Assembly: GCA_039592335.1 (NCBI GenBank)
Contig: JBDHBX010000001.1
Location: forward strand, 226,986-290,985
Length of the DNA stretch: 64,000 nucleotides
Source of the DNA: WVYX01 sp039592335
Lineage (GTDB): Bacteria; Gemmatimonadota; Gemmatimonadetes; Gemmatimonadales; GWC2-71-9
Direction: 5' to 3'
Positions within the stretch are counted from its first letter, which is position 1. Every line of letters starts with the position of its first letter. This document shows positions 1 through 8,269 of this stretch, piece after piece. The notes below the pieces were generated by a model, which was not told the origin of the DNA, searched no databases, and was given only the letters and a program-made list of their open reading frames with translations. The position numbers and the translations under genes were made by a program.

Positions 1-336
1 GCCCTGGTGTGGATTCCGGGTTGCATCTACCTGGCCGCCACCGGCCATCTGATTGCGGCGATCGTGCTCGCCGCCTGGTGCATCGCCGTGGTGGGTACAG
101 TCGACAACGTGCTCCGCCCCATCCTCGTGGGGCGAGACACCCAGATGCCGGACCTATTGGTCCTGGTGAGCACGCTCGGGGGCCTGATCCTGTTCGGCGC
201 GGTCGGCATCGTGATCGGCCCCATCGTGGCGGCCTTGTTCGTGACCGTGTGGGACATCTACGGTGAGGCATTCAGCGACTTCCTGCCGGCAGTGCCGGAC
301 ACCGGGATGCACAAGGCGCCGGCCGCCAAGGGATAG
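1..336 (+). CDS. AI-2E family transporter, C-terminal part (cut by window edge)
   Basis: The reading frame is already open at base 1, so this is the 3' end of a longer gene. The visible 111 residues contain hydrophobic helices and the segment around DNVLRPILVGRDTQMPDLLVLVS, which matches the conserved C-terminal part of AI-2E/PerM family permeases (NxLxPxLxG ... LxLLxxxGG ... GxxGxxxGP). The family comprises inner-membrane proteins of about 350 residues that export small solutes or signalling molecules; the substrate here cannot be inferred. The GTG at base 7 is not taken as the true start because the homologous family extends far upstream. A short hydrophilic tail ends in a stop 8 bases before the next gene. 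Confidence 0.8.
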   Translation, partial: ALVWIPGCIYLAATGHLIAAIVLAAWCIAVVGTVDNVLRPILVGRDTQMPDLLVLVSTLGGLILFGAVGIVIGPIVAALFVTVWDIYGEAFSDFLPAVPDTGMHKAPAAKG

Positions 337-344
337 GGGGATCC

Positions 345-1673
345 ATGCGCACCATGAATCGCCGCGACTTCGTCCATACGACCGCAATGGGAGCGTTGGC
401 CATGACACCGCTGCACGCCCTGGCCTCCCGGCGGCAGGATGACTGGCGAGCGCTGCGCGTGAACGGGGCGCGCGTGAACCAGCATCTGGCGGACCTGTCC
501 CAATACGGGCGCAACCCCGAAGGCGGCGTGAGCCGCGTGGCCTACGGCGACGCCGACATCGCGGGTCGCGAGTTCGCCGCGCGGCTCATGCGCGAAGCCG
601 ACCTGGAGGTCCACATCGACCCGGTGGGCAACATCATCGGGACGCGCGCGGGGACCGTGCCGGACGCCAAGCCGATCCTGTTCGGCTCCCACATCGACTC
701 GGTGCCGAACGGCGGGAATTACGACGGCGACCTGGGCTCCATGTCGGCCATCGAGGCAGCGCATACCCTGGCCGAGGCTGGTTACCGCAACCGGCACCTG
801 CTGGAGGTGGTGATCTGGTGCGACGAGGAAAGCGGCCTCACCGGCAGCCGCGGATACGTGGGCCTGATCTCCGAGGAGGAGCTCCGCGGCCCGGGGCGTG
901 ACGGTGTGCCCCTGGCCGAGAAGATCGCGCGCATCGGAGGAGAACCGGACCGCCTCGCCGCGGCGCGGCACGCACCGGGCAGCGTGGCCGCCTACCTCGA
1001 GCTGCACGTCGAGCAAGGGAACATCCTCAACGAGGAGGGAGTGCAGATCGGCGTGGTCGAGGGCATCGTCGGCATCCACCACTACGACGTCACCATCGAG
1101 GGCTTCGCCAACCACGCGGGCACCACGCCGATGAACCGGCGCCGCAACGCCATGCTCACGGCGTCAGAGCTGGTGCTCGCCGTGGACCGGATCGTGAAGG
1201 CGAGGCCGGGCGCCCAGGTAGGCACGGTCGGCCGCCTCCTGGTGGAGCCGGGCGCGCCCAACGTGGTGCCGGGGCGGGTGCGGCTCACCGTAGAGCTGCG
1301 CGACCTCCAAACGGCGACCATCGAGAAGCTGTGGCAGCAGATCGGCGCCGAGCTCGATGAGCTGGCGCGCAAGCACGACACGCCCGCGACCTGGGTGCGA
1401 GAACACGCCAACGTCGACCCTGCACTGTCGGACCCCCGCGTACGGGAGCTGATCACGGAGGCGGCGGGGGCGCTGGAGCTGTCCTACAAGCACATGCCCA
1501 GCGGCGCCGGCCACGACGCGCAGAGTCTGGCCAGGATCTGCCCGATCGGGATGATCTTCGTGCCCTCGGTGGACGGCATCAGCCACTCGCCCAAGGAGTT
1601 CACGCCGCCGGAGGACGTGCAGAACGGGGCCGACGTGCTGTTACAGTCAGTGCTGCGGCTGGATCAGGCCTAG
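345..1673 (+). CDS. Tat-exported M20-family amidohydrolase (allantoate/N-carbamoyl-amino-acid hydrolase type)
   Basis: A 442-residue zinc hydrolase of the HyuC/AllC/beta-ureidopropionase group, which hydrolyses N-carbamoyl amino acids or allantoate. Metal-binding motifs appear in family order: GSHIDS (about residue 115), NYDGDLG (about 125), CDEESG (about 160), ELHVEQG (about 228) and GAGHDAQ near the C-terminus. The N-terminus NRRDFVHTTAMG followed by a hydrophobic stretch is a twin-arginine signal, so the enzyme probably acts in the periplasm, unlike most characterised cytoplasmic relatives. The start ATG follows AGGGGGA; a second in-frame ATG lies three codons downstream. No functional link to the downstream aromatic cluster is evident. 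Exact substrate is unknown. Confidence 0.85.
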   Translation: MRTMNRRDFVHTTAMGALAMTPLHALASRRQDDWRALRVNGARVNQHLADLSQYGRNPEGGVSRVAYGDADIAGREFAARLMREADLEVHIDPVGNIIGTRAGTVPDAKPILFGSHIDSVPNGGNYDGDLGSMSAIEAAHTLAEAGYRNRHLLEVVIWCDEESGLTGSRGYVGLISEEELRGPGRDGVPLAEKIARIGGEPDRLAAARHAPGSVAAYLELHVEQGNILNEEGVQIGVVEGIVGIHHYDVTIEGFANHAGTTPMNRRRNAMLTASELVLAVDRIVKARPGAQVGTVGRLLVEPGAPNVVPGRVRLTVELRDLQTATIEKLWQQIGAELDELARKHDTPATWVREHANVDPALSDPRVRELITEAAGALELSYKHMPSGAGHDAQSLARICPIGMIFVPSVDGISHSPKEFTPPEDVQNGADVLLQSVLRLDQA

Positions 1674-1718
1674 CGGCTGCGGCGCGAGGAGGACAGTCGG
1701 GGCCGTTCACATCCGCCC

Positions 1719-1747
1719 TTGACACAACCCGACCACACGTTCAAAAT
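1719..1747 (+). promoter_or_regulatory. sigma70-like promoter of the tetR-had-bcr operon
   Basis: A perfect -35 box TTGACA (1719-1724) is followed after 17 bases by CAAAAT (1742-1747), which matches the -10 consensus at 4 of 6 positions. It stands in the only AT-rich patch between the amidohydrolase and the TetR gene and points toward the TetR gene and the aromatic operon. The -10 box lies inside the palindromic operator, so repressor binding would block RNA polymerase. Confidence 0.6.
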
Positions 1748-1770
1748 TTGAATAGACGTTCAAATTTGGA
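1737..1770 (+). promoter_or_regulatory. paired palindromic operator, probable TetR binding site
   Basis: Positions 1740-1752 read TTCAAAATTTGAA, a perfect 6-1-6 palindrome. A second copy at 1759-1770 (TTCAAATTTGGA) is a near-palindrome. ACGTTCAAA is directly repeated at 1737 and 1756, and ATTTGAA-N6-TTCAAAT forms a third inverted repeat spanning both. Such nested half-sites are typical of TetR-family operators bound by two dimers. The site overlaps the -10 box and ends 8 bases before the TetR start, which implies autoregulation. Operator function is inferred. Confidence 0.6.
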
Positions 1771-1778
1771 CGGCAGCC

Positions 1779-2393
1779 TTGGCCAACGGCCCAGAATCTA
1801 CCGCGCTCTCCCCCCACATCCGCCGCAAGCGGCAGCGGCGCCGTGCCGAGATCCTCCACGCGGCGCTGCGGGCATTCCGCGAGAACGGCTACCACGCCAC
1901 CACGCTCGAAGCCATCGCCGAGCACCTCGGCGTCCGCAAGACGGCCCTGTACCACTACTTCCCCGACAAGGAGGCGATCCTCTACGAGTGTCACCGCGAG
2001 TCACTGGGCGAGATCGATCGCATGATGAAGGCGGCGCGCAAGCTGGACACGGCGAGCGAGCGGCTGGCCTACGTCATCCGCGAGCACGTCCGGATCATGA
2101 CCGAGACGCTCGAAGGCTCGCCCCTGGCGTTCGAGGTGACGGCCTTCTCCCCCGAGCGCGCGGGCGAGATCATCGCCGCCCGGGACCGGTACGAGCGGTG
2201 GCTGCGCAGGATCATCGATCAGGGGATCAAGGACGGCGAGTTCCGCGAGGTGGACTCCAAGATCGCCGTGTTCGCCGTCCTCGGCGCGATCAATTGGATC
2301 GCGCGCTGGTACCGACCGGAAGGGACGATCCACGCCCCGGAGCTGGGGCGCGAGTTCGCCGAGCACCTGGTGGGCGGTCTCACGTGCGGGTAG
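1779..2393 (+). CDS. TetR/AcrR family transcriptional regulator of the aromatic operon
   Basis: A 204-residue protein with an N-terminal helix-turn-helix (ILHAALRAFRENGYHATTLEAIAEHLGVRKTALYHYFPDK, about residues 25-64) typical of TetR repressors, followed by a helical ligand-binding domain that includes the C-terminal pattern of TetR_C-like fatty-acid or acyl-CoA responsive regulators. The start is a TTG directly after the operator; no in-frame ATG occurs near. It lies 40 bases upstream of had in the same direction and is probably cotranscribed. By analogy with other aromatic-CoA regulators the ligand may be benzoyl-CoA or a downstream CoA ester, but nothing in the sequence proves this. BzdR and BadR/BadM, the known benzoyl-CoA pathway regulators, belong to other families. 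Confidence 0.85.
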   Translation: MANGPESTALSPHIRRKRQRRRAEILHAALRAFRENGYHATTLEAIAEHLGVRKTALYHYFPDKEAILYECHRESLGEIDRMMKAARKLDTASERLAYVIREHVRIMTETLEGSPLAFEVTAFSPERAGEIIAARDRYERWLRRIIDQGIKDGEFREVDSKIAVFAVLGAINWIARWYRPEGTIHAPELGREFAEHLVGGLTCG

Positions 2394-2433
2394 GGGGCGG
2401 CTGGCCCATCACCTCCAACGACGGTGAGGCATC

Positions 2434-3489
2434 ATGAAGGCGATACAGCTGACGGCGGTCGGGGAGCCCCTGGAGGTGCGGGACGTCTCCCGACCCGAGC
2501 CGGCGGACGATGAGGTGCTCGTCCGGGTCGCCGGCTGCGGGGTGTGCCACACGGACATCGGCTTCTGGAAGGACGGTGTGCCCACGAAACAGCCGTTGCC
2601 GCTCACCCTGGGACACGAGGTGAGCGGTACGGTGGTCGCGGCGGGCACAGGATACCGGAGCCTCCTCGAGCGCGAGGTCATCGTCCCGGCGGTGATTCCC
2701 TGCGGGGCGTGCGATCTCTGCGCGCAGGGGCGCGGCAATGCGTGCCGCGCCCAGGTGATGCCAGGGAACGACGTCGACGGGGGGTTCGCGGAGTACATCG
2801 CCGTACCCGGCCGCGGCATCTGCGAGGTCGAGCAGCGGGGAGGGTACGACCTGCCGGAGCTGTCCGTGATCGCCGACGCCGTCACCACGCCCTACCAGGC
2901 GATCGTACGGAGCTGTCTCAAGGCCGGCGACGTGGCGGTCGTGGTGGGCGTGGGCGGCGTGGGCACCTACTGCGTCCAGATCGCCGCCGCGCTGGGCGCG
3001 CACGTGGTGGCCATCGACGTCGACCAGGCCAAGCTGGACGCGGTGGCGCAGCACGGCGCCGGGCTCACCGTTAATCCCGGGGAGACCGACTTCAAGAGCC
3101 TCAAAAAGCAACTCAAGAGCCAGGCCAAGGAGTGGGGCGCTCCCTCACACGGCTGGAAGATCTACGAGTGCTCGGGGCACCCCGGCGGGCAGGAGACCGC
3201 GTACGGCCTGCTCAACCACGCTGCCACCCTGATGGTCGTGGGCTTTACGCTCGCCAAGACCGAGCTGCGCCTCAGCAACCTGATGGCGTTTGACGCCACC
3301 GCCCAGGGCACGTGGGGGTGCAAGCCCGAGCTCTATCCGGAGGCCCTCGCACTGGTCACCAATGAAGAGATCACCCTGAAGCCATTCATCCAAACGTTCC
3401 CGATGAGCCAGGCGCCCGACGTGGTGCAGCAGGTTGCCGATCATCGGATCGACAAGCGAGCCATTCTGGTTCCGGACTGGGCGGGCTAG
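2434..3489 (+). CDS. had: 6-hydroxycyclohex-1-ene-1-carbonyl-CoA dehydrogenase
   Basis: A zinc-dependent medium-chain alcohol dehydrogenase of 351 residues. It shows CGVCHTD (Cys35, Cys38) and GHE (about residue 60) for catalytic zinc, four structural-zinc cysteines (Cys90, 93, 96, 104) and the NAD-binding GVGGVG near residue 173. The C-terminal block GFTLAKTELRLSNLMAFDA is characteristic of Had, which oxidises 6-hydroxycyclohex-1-ene-1-carbonyl-CoA to the 6-oxo compound with NAD in benzoyl-CoA degradation. The gene is immediately followed by oah, the next enzyme of the same pathway, which makes the assignment firm. BzdX of Azoarcus is the equivalent. Confidence 0.92.
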   Translation: MKAIQLTAVGEPLEVRDVSRPEPADDEVLVRVAGCGVCHTDIGFWKDGVPTKQPLPLTLGHEVSGTVVAAGTGYRSLLEREVIVPAVIPCGACDLCAQGRGNACRAQVMPGNDVDGGFAEYIAVPGRGICEVEQRGGYDLPELSVIADAVTTPYQAIVRSCLKAGDVAVVVGVGGVGTYCVQIAAALGAHVVAIDVDQAKLDAVAQHGAGLTVNPGETDFKSLKKQLKSQAKEWGAPSHGWKIYECSGHPGGQETAYGLLNHAATLMVVGFTLAKTELRLSNLMAFDATAQGTWGCKPELYPEALALVTNEEITLKPFIQTFPMSQAPDVVQQVADHRIDKRAILVPDWAG

Positions 3490-3531
3490 GAGTGTTCCGC
3501 GCCCGAGCCGACAGGCGGGGAGGGAGGTACG

Positions 3532-4623
3532 ATGCTGAATAGCCATACACTCGTGGACGGCCACAAGTACGAGCACATCCAGTACGAGCTGCGGCCGGTG
3601 AAGGACCCGGCCGGCAACTCCGTGAATGGCCTGCACAGCGCCTGGATCATCCTCGACAATCCCAAGCAGTTCAACAGCTACACCACCGACGCGGTGAAGG
3701 ACGTGATCCTCGCCTTCCGCGAGGCGAGCATGGACCGTAGCGTGGTGGCCGTCGTGTTCACGGCGGTCGGGGACAAGGCGTTCTGCACCGGCGGGAATAC
3801 CAAGGAGTATGCCGAGTACTACGCCGGCAACCCGCAGGAGTACAAGCAGTACATGCGCCTGTTCAACGACATGATCGATTCGATCCTGCGGTGCGACAAG
3901 CCGGTGATCAACCGGGTGAACGGCATGCGCATCGCGGGCGGGCAGGAGATCGGGATGGCGTGCGATTTCAGCGTCGCCGCCGACACGGCCCGGTTCGGCC
4001 AGGCCGGTCCGAAGCACGGCTCCGCACCCGACGGCGGCTCCACCGACTTCCTGCCGCTGTACGTCGGGTTCTCGCGCGCCATGGAGAGTGGCGTCCTGTG
4101 CGAGATGTGGAGCGCGCACAAGGCGCTGTTCATCGGCCTGATCAACCAGATCGTCCCGGTCCTCAAGGTGGACGGCAAGTGGATCCCCAACCCCATGGTG
4201 ATCACCGACCGGTTCGTGGACGAGTTCGGCAGGATCGTGTACGGAGACTTCAAGACGGGCGAGGAAAAGAACGCCGCCAAGGAAACCCTCGCCAAGACCG
4301 AGACCGATCTTTGCCTGCTGGACGAGACCGTCGAGACGCTGTGCACCAAGATCCTGATGCTGATGCCGGACTGCGTGTCGAAGACCGTGAACGGCCTGCG
4401 CAAGCACAAGCAGTGGCACTGGGACAACACCAACGTCACCAACCGCGAGTGGCTGGCCCTCAACATGATGACCGAGGCGAAGGCCGGCTTCCGCGCCTTC
4501 AACGAGGGGCCCAAGGGCAAGCGCGAGGTCGACTTCATCAAGCTGCGGCAGATGCTGGCCGAGGGACACCCGTGGGACGACGAGCTCATGCGCGCGATTT
4601 CGCCACAGTACCAGGAGGACTGA
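3532..4623 (+). CDS. oah: 6-oxocyclohex-1-ene-1-carbonyl-CoA hydrolase (ring-opening hydrolase, Oah/BamA)
   Basis: A 363-residue crotonase-superfamily protein with the Oah/BamA hallmarks: the N-terminal block LDNPKQFNSYTTDAVKDVI, oxyanion-hole segment FCTGGNTKEYAEYYAGNP, and GMRIAGGQEIGMACDFSVAADTARFGQAGPKHGSAPDGG. BamA hydrates the ring-enone double bond and hydrolyses the C-C bond, giving 3-hydroxypimelyl-CoA. It is about 100 residues longer than ordinary enoyl-CoA hydratases, as expected for the family, and is widely used as the marker gene of anaerobic benzoyl-CoA degradation. It is preceded by GGGAGGGAGG before its ATG and lies 42 bases after had and 6 bases before the SDR gene. Confidence 0.94.
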   Translation: MLNSHTLVDGHKYEHIQYELRPVKDPAGNSVNGLHSAWIILDNPKQFNSYTTDAVKDVILAFREASMDRSVVAVVFTAVGDKAFCTGGNTKEYAEYYAGNPQEYKQYMRLFNDMIDSILRCDKPVINRVNGMRIAGGQEIGMACDFSVAADTARFGQAGPKHGSAPDGGSTDFLPLYVGFSRAMESGVLCEMWSAHKALFIGLINQIVPVLKVDGKWIPNPMVITDRFVDEFGRIVYGDFKTGEEKNAAKETLAKTETDLCLLDETVETLCTKILMLMPDCVSKTVNGLRKHKQWHWDNTNVTNREWLALNMMTEAKAGFRAFNEGPKGKREVDFIKLRQMLAEGHPWDDELMRAISPQYQED

Positions 4624-4629
4624 GATCCA

Positions 4630-5379
4630 ATGGACCTGAGTTTGGAGGGCAAGAACGCCATCGTGACGGGCGGCAGCATCGGCATCGGTGCGGCGATCGC
4701 GCTGGGGCTGGCGCGGGAGGGCTGCAATGTGGCCATCAACTACCGCCGGCACGACACCGAGGCGAAGGGGCTGGTTCGCCAGATCGAGGCGTTGGGCCGT
4801 CGCGGGCTCGCGATCAAGGCGGATGTCGGCAGCTACGCGGACGCCCAAGACATGGTGCAGACGGTCGTCAAGGAGCTGGGCCGCCTCGACATCATGGTGT
4901 GCAACGCCGGAATCAACTGGGACGGCGTGATCTGGAAGATGACCGAGGAGCAATGGGACACGGTCATCAACGTCAATCTCAAGGGCTACTTCAACTACAA
5001 CAAGGCCGCGGCGCTGGTCTTCAAGGACCAGAAGAGCGGCAAGATCGTGAACATCTCCTCTATCAACGGCATGCGGGGGAAGTTCGCCCAAACGAACTAC
5101 GCCGCATCCAAGGGCGGCGAGATCGCCATGAGCAAGTCGCTGGCCCGGGAGCTCGGGAAGTTCAACGTGAACGTCAATGTGGTGGCACCCGGCATGGTCA
5201 TGACCGAGATGGCCGAGGGCATTCCGCCGGAGTTCCTCACCAAGGCGATGGACGAGACAGCGTTGGGGCGGTTCGCGACGGCGGAGGAGTGCGCTGACCT
5301 GGTCGCCTTCCTGTGCTCGGATCGGGCGCGACACATAACCGGTGAAGTGATCAAGATCGACGGCGGCCAATACATGTAG
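4630..5379 (+). CDS. short-chain dehydrogenase (3-hydroxyacyl-CoA dehydrogenase candidate; BzdZ/BbsCD-like position)
   Basis: A classical SDR of 249 residues with TGGSIGIG near residue 14 for NAD(P), NAG near 95, Ser143/Ser144, Tyr157 and Lys161 (YAASK) as the catalytic set, and the C-terminal TGEVIKIDGGQYM typical of FabG-like beta-ketoacyl reductases. Between oah and a thiolase, the natural role is oxidation of 3-hydroxypimelyl-CoA to 3-oxopimelyl-CoA. The Azoarcus bzd cluster also carries an SDR (BzdZ) beside its Oah homologue. The alternative is a BbsCD-like role in benzylsuccinate oxidation, since SDR, thiolase and DUF35 occur together in bbs operons too. Substrate is inferred from context only. 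Confidence 0.85.
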   Translation: MDLSLEGKNAIVTGGSIGIGAAIALGLAREGCNVAINYRRHDTEAKGLVRQIEALGRRGLAIKADVGSYADAQDMVQTVVKELGRLDIMVCNAGINWDGVIWKMTEEQWDTVINVNLKGYFNYNKAAALVFKDQKSGKIVNISSINGMRGKFAQTNYAASKGGEIAMSKSLARELGKFNVNVNVVAPGMVMTEMAEGIPPEFLTKAMDETALGRFATAEECADLVAFLCSDRARHITGEVIKIDGGQYM

Positions 5380-5397
5380 ACAGGACGTGAGAACGCA

Positions 5398-6552
5398 ATG
5401 ACAAGAGTCGGAATCATCGGCATCGGGCACGGCACGTTCGGCCGGCGCAGCGATGCCACCGTGCAGGAGCTGGCCTTCGAGGCCTTCAGGGCGGCGATGC
5501 AGGACGCGGGGATCGACCGCAATGCGGTGGACGCTTCGGTCATCGGCTCCGTGCCGGAATACCACAAACAGCGATCGCTCGCTGGGGTCGTCCAGGAGTA
5601 CCTGGGGCTCGTGCCCAAGCCGACGTGGCTCACGGAGGTGGCGTGCGCGTCCGGCAGCGCCGCGATGCGCACGGCGTGGATGGCGATCAAGGCGGGGGTC
5701 CACGATGTGGTCGCCGTGATCGGCTGCCAGAAGATGACCGAGCTCTCCACGCCCGAGATTCTCGCCCTCATGGGCCGGGTCGGTGAGGTGCAGTGGGAAT
5801 CCGGTTTCGGCACCACCTTCCCTGGCTACTACGCAATGTTCGCCAAGCGGCACATGCACGAGTTCGGCACCACCCGGGAGCAGCTACTGGACGTGGCCGT
5901 CAAGAACCACCACTACGGCGCCATGAACCCGTACGCGCTGTTCCGCAAAGAGATCACCAAGGAGAAGGCCTCGGCGTCGGAGGACGTGGCCACACCGTTC
6001 CAGGTGTACGACTGCTGCGCCAATGCTGACGGCGCCGCCTGCGTCATTCTGGCGAGCGAGGACATGGCCCGGGAGATCTCGAGCAAGCCCGTCTGGCTGA
6101 GCGGCATGGGCAGCGCATCGGCGACTATGTCGGTTCTACGCCGGCCCAACCTGGTCGGACTGCCCAGCGCGGAAGCGGCCGCAGCACAGGCGTACGCGAT
6201 GGCCGGCATCGGTCCGGACGATGTGGACGTGGCGGACGTCCACGACTGCTTCACGGTCGCCGAGATCATGGCCTACGAGGACCTCGGCTTCTGCAAGAAG
6301 GGCGAAGGCGGACCGTTCATCGAGGAGAAACAGCCTTACATCGGCGGCAAGGTGGCGGTGAACGTGGACGGGGGCCTCAAGGCCAAGGGGCATCCGATCG
6401 GCGCCACCGGCGTCTCCATGACCTATGAGATCGCCAAGCAGCTCCGCGGTGAGGCGGGAGAGCGGCAGGTTCCCGATGCCGATGTGGGGCTCACCCACAA
6501 CGTCGGCGGTATCGGGCAATACTGCTTCGTTCAAGTCATGACGAGGGAGTGA
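5398..6552 (+). CDS. SCP2/BbsB-type thiolase
   Basis: A 384-residue thiolase of the SCP2-thiolase-like group. The nucleophile is Cys83 (VACASGSAA), followed by His282 (HDCFTVAE) and His332 (GHPIGATG). The C-terminal THNVGGIGQY lacks the second CxG cysteine of biosynthetic and degradative thiolases, as expected for this group. These enzymes work with a DUF35 partner, here the very next gene (3 bases away). In benzylsuccinate beta-oxidation the pair is BbsB/BbsA. In this operon the likely reaction is CoA-dependent cleavage of 3-oxopimelyl-CoA to glutaryl-CoA and acetyl-CoA, or of a benzoylsuccinyl-CoA-like substrate. Confidence 0.85.
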   Translation: MTRVGIIGIGHGTFGRRSDATVQELAFEAFRAAMQDAGIDRNAVDASVIGSVPEYHKQRSLAGVVQEYLGLVPKPTWLTEVACASGSAAMRTAWMAIKAGVHDVVAVIGCQKMTELSTPEILALMGRVGEVQWESGFGTTFPGYYAMFAKRHMHEFGTTREQLLDVAVKNHHYGAMNPYALFRKEITKEKASASEDVATPFQVYDCCANADGAACVILASEDMAREISSKPVWLSGMGSASATMSVLRRPNLVGLPSAEAAAAQAYAMAGIGPDDVDVADVHDCFTVAEIMAYEDLGFCKKGEGGPFIEEKQPYIGGKVAVNVDGGLKAKGHPIGATGVSMTYEIAKQLRGEAGERQVPDADVGLTHNVGGIGQYCFVQVMTRE

Positions 6553-6555
6553 GCG

Positions 6556-6996
6556 ATGTTCAAGTGGTTCGGTAAGGTCAACTACACACCGTACACGAAG
6601 GTCAGCGACTTCGCACAGCACCTCCGGGATGGCCATCTGATGGCCTCCCGGTGCAAGAGCTGCGGTGCAGCTTCATTCCCGCCGCGGGCCGACTGCGAGG
6701 CGTGCATGAGCGACGCCTTCGAGTTCTTCGAGGTGAGCGGCAGGGGCACCCTGCACACGTTCACCAAGATCGTTGCGGCCCCGACCGGCTTCGAGGACCT
6801 GGTCCCCTACACCGTGGGCGTGGTCGACCTGGAAGAGGTCGGAAAGGCGCTGGCCTGGTTCGGCGAGACCATAGAGGAAGACGACATCCGGATCGGGATG
6901 AAGCTGCAGGTGGTCCCGCGGATCTTCGAGGAGCTGGAAGAGATCAAGGTCTACTACAGCCTGGAACGACCGGGCACGGCGTGGTCAAAAGTGTAG
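6556..6996 (+). CDS. DUF35 OB-fold/zinc-ribbon protein, thiolase partner (BbsA-like)
   Basis: A 146-residue protein with an N-terminal zinc ribbon (Cys33, Cys36, Cys47, Cys50: CKSC...CEAC) and a C-terminal OB fold (GRGTLHTFTKI, PYTVGVVDLEE, GMKLQVVPRIF). Proteins of this family form tight complexes with SCP2-type thiolases, for example BbsA with BbsB, and are thought to help bind or position the acyl-CoA. The gene is 3 bases after the thiolase. A 76-base gap, the largest in the operon after the start, separates it from bcrC; no terminator-like hairpin was seen in that gap. Confidence 0.85.
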   Translation: MFKWFGKVNYTPYTKVSDFAQHLRDGHLMASRCKSCGAASFPPRADCEACMSDAFEFFEVSGRGTLHTFTKIVAAPTGFEDLVPYTVGVVDLEEVGKALAWFGETIEEDDIRIGMKLQVVPRIFEELEEIKVYYSLERPGTAWSKV

Positions 6997-7072
6997 GCGC
7001 CACGCATGCCAGCCTCACCAAGGTGACACCCGACAACAGCGATGGCTGTGTAGTGCGAGCGGAGAGCAGAGT

Positions 7073-8269
7073 ATGACCCTAAACGCGACCATGGATGGCG
7101 GGATTGCGGCTCAGGTATTCCCCGAGTGGCGTGGCCAGCCGCTGGACGAGATCCTCTACCAGTGCCGGGAGCTGGCGGAGGACATGGACTTCCCCACCGT
7201 GCGTCGCTGGCGCGAGGCCGGGGGGAAGGTCCTGGGACACTTCCAGGTGTACTTCCCGGAGGAGATCGCCCACGCCGGCGGCCTGCTCCCCTTCAAGGTG
7301 CGGGGCGCCTCCATCGAGGCCATGCAGGCCGATTCCCGCTTCGGATCCTACCTCTGCTCGATCCTCAAGACGTCGCTGGAGCTAGCGCTGAGCGGGCGGG
7401 TCGAGCTCGATCTGTTCGTGACGCACCCGATCTGCGACGCGGCGCGCAATCTGGCGGCGGTGTGGGGCCGCAACTTCGCGTACCCCTGCCAGATTCTCTA
7501 CCTGCCGCAGAACGCCAACTCGCAACACGCCGCGGAGTATCTGCGTGGGGAGTACGACCGTGTGAAGCGCACGGTGGAGGCGATCACCGGCCGCGCGATC
7601 GAGGACGTCGATCTACGGCGCTCGCTGGAGATCTTCAACGAGAACCGCGCCCTGCTGCGCGAGCTATACGCCATCAAGCGCGAGACGCCGTGGCTCGTAT
7701 CGGCCGAGGATGCCTACGTCCTGATGTCGGTAGGCGGGTTGATGCCCCGGGAGGAGCACAACGACCTGCTGCGCACCACTCTTCCGCTGCTGCGCGAGCG
7801 CGACGCCAAGCCGCAGGATCGCATCCGCATCGTGTTCGAGGGCGGCTTCTGCGAGCAGCCGCCGTTGGACCTGATCCGGGCCATCGGCCGCTCCTGTTAC
7901 GTGGTGGACGATGATCTGCTGATCGGGCTGCGCTGGATTCTGGAAGACGTGCCGCTCGACGGTGACCCGCTGCGCAACCTCGCCGACGCGTACCTGGAGC
8001 GGTCGTCCTACAGTCCCGTGCAGCATGACCTGCGAAAACCCAAGGAAGAGATGCTCCTCAAGCGCATCGGCGACTCGCGCGCCAAGGCCGCCATTGTCAC
8101 CGCCGCCAAGATGTGCGAGCCGGGGCTGGAGGAGCAGGTGGCCTACACCCGGGCGCTGGACCAGGAGAATGTGCCGTACTTCGTCAGCGAATTCGAGGAG
8201 AACATGACCAGCTTCGATCATCTCGAGATCCAACTGGAAACCTTCGTCGAGAACCTGTTATTCGAATGA
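7073..8269 (+). CDS. bcrC: benzoyl-CoA reductase, catalytic subunit C (BcrC/BzdN)
   Basis: A 398-residue member of the 2-hydroxyacyl-CoA dehydratase/benzoyl-CoA reductase family (HgdB-like fold). It has conserved PEEIAHAGGLLPFKVRGA near residue 62, the cluster-ligand region with Cys95 (YLCSILK) and Cys121 (HPICDAARN), and FEGGFCEQPPLDLI near residue 255. With BcrB it forms the module that binds benzoyl-CoA and [4Fe-4S] clusters and performs ATP-driven two-electron dearomatisation to cyclohexa-1,5-diene-1-carbonyl-CoA. Length fits the family (about 380-400). The order C-B-A-D and start-stop overlap with bcrB match known operons. Confidence 0.92.
   Translation: MTLNATMDGGIAAQVFPEWRGQPLDEILYQCRELAEDMDFPTVRRWREAGGKVLGHFQVYFPEEIAHAGGLLPFKVRGASIEAMQADSRFGSYLCSILKTSLELALSGRVELDLFVTHPICDAARNLAAVWGRNFAYPCQILYLPQNANSQHAAEYLRGEYDRVKRTVEAITGRAIEDVDLRRSLEIFNENRALLRELYAIKRETPWLVSAEDAYVLMSVGGLMPREEHNDLLRTTLPLLRERDAKPQDRIRIVFEGGFCEQPPLDLIRAIGRSCYVVDDDLLIGLRWILEDVPLDGDPLRNLADAYLERSSYSPVQHDLRKPKEEMLLKRIGDSRAKAAIVTAAKMCEPGLEEQVAYTRALDQENVPYFVSEFEENMTSFDHLEIQLETFVENLLFE

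Noticed and set aside
3145..5859. 904-residue open frame on the minus strand opposite had, oah and the SDR gene
   Set aside because: It is antisense to three well-defined enzymes; the composition (His, Arg, Val, Leu, Gly rich, without domains) is the usual mirror of G/C-rich third positions.
6997..7072. Possible separate promoter or small peptide in the gap before bcrC
   Set aside because: No recognisable -35/-10 pair or ribosome-site-led frame; treated as an ordinary operon gap.
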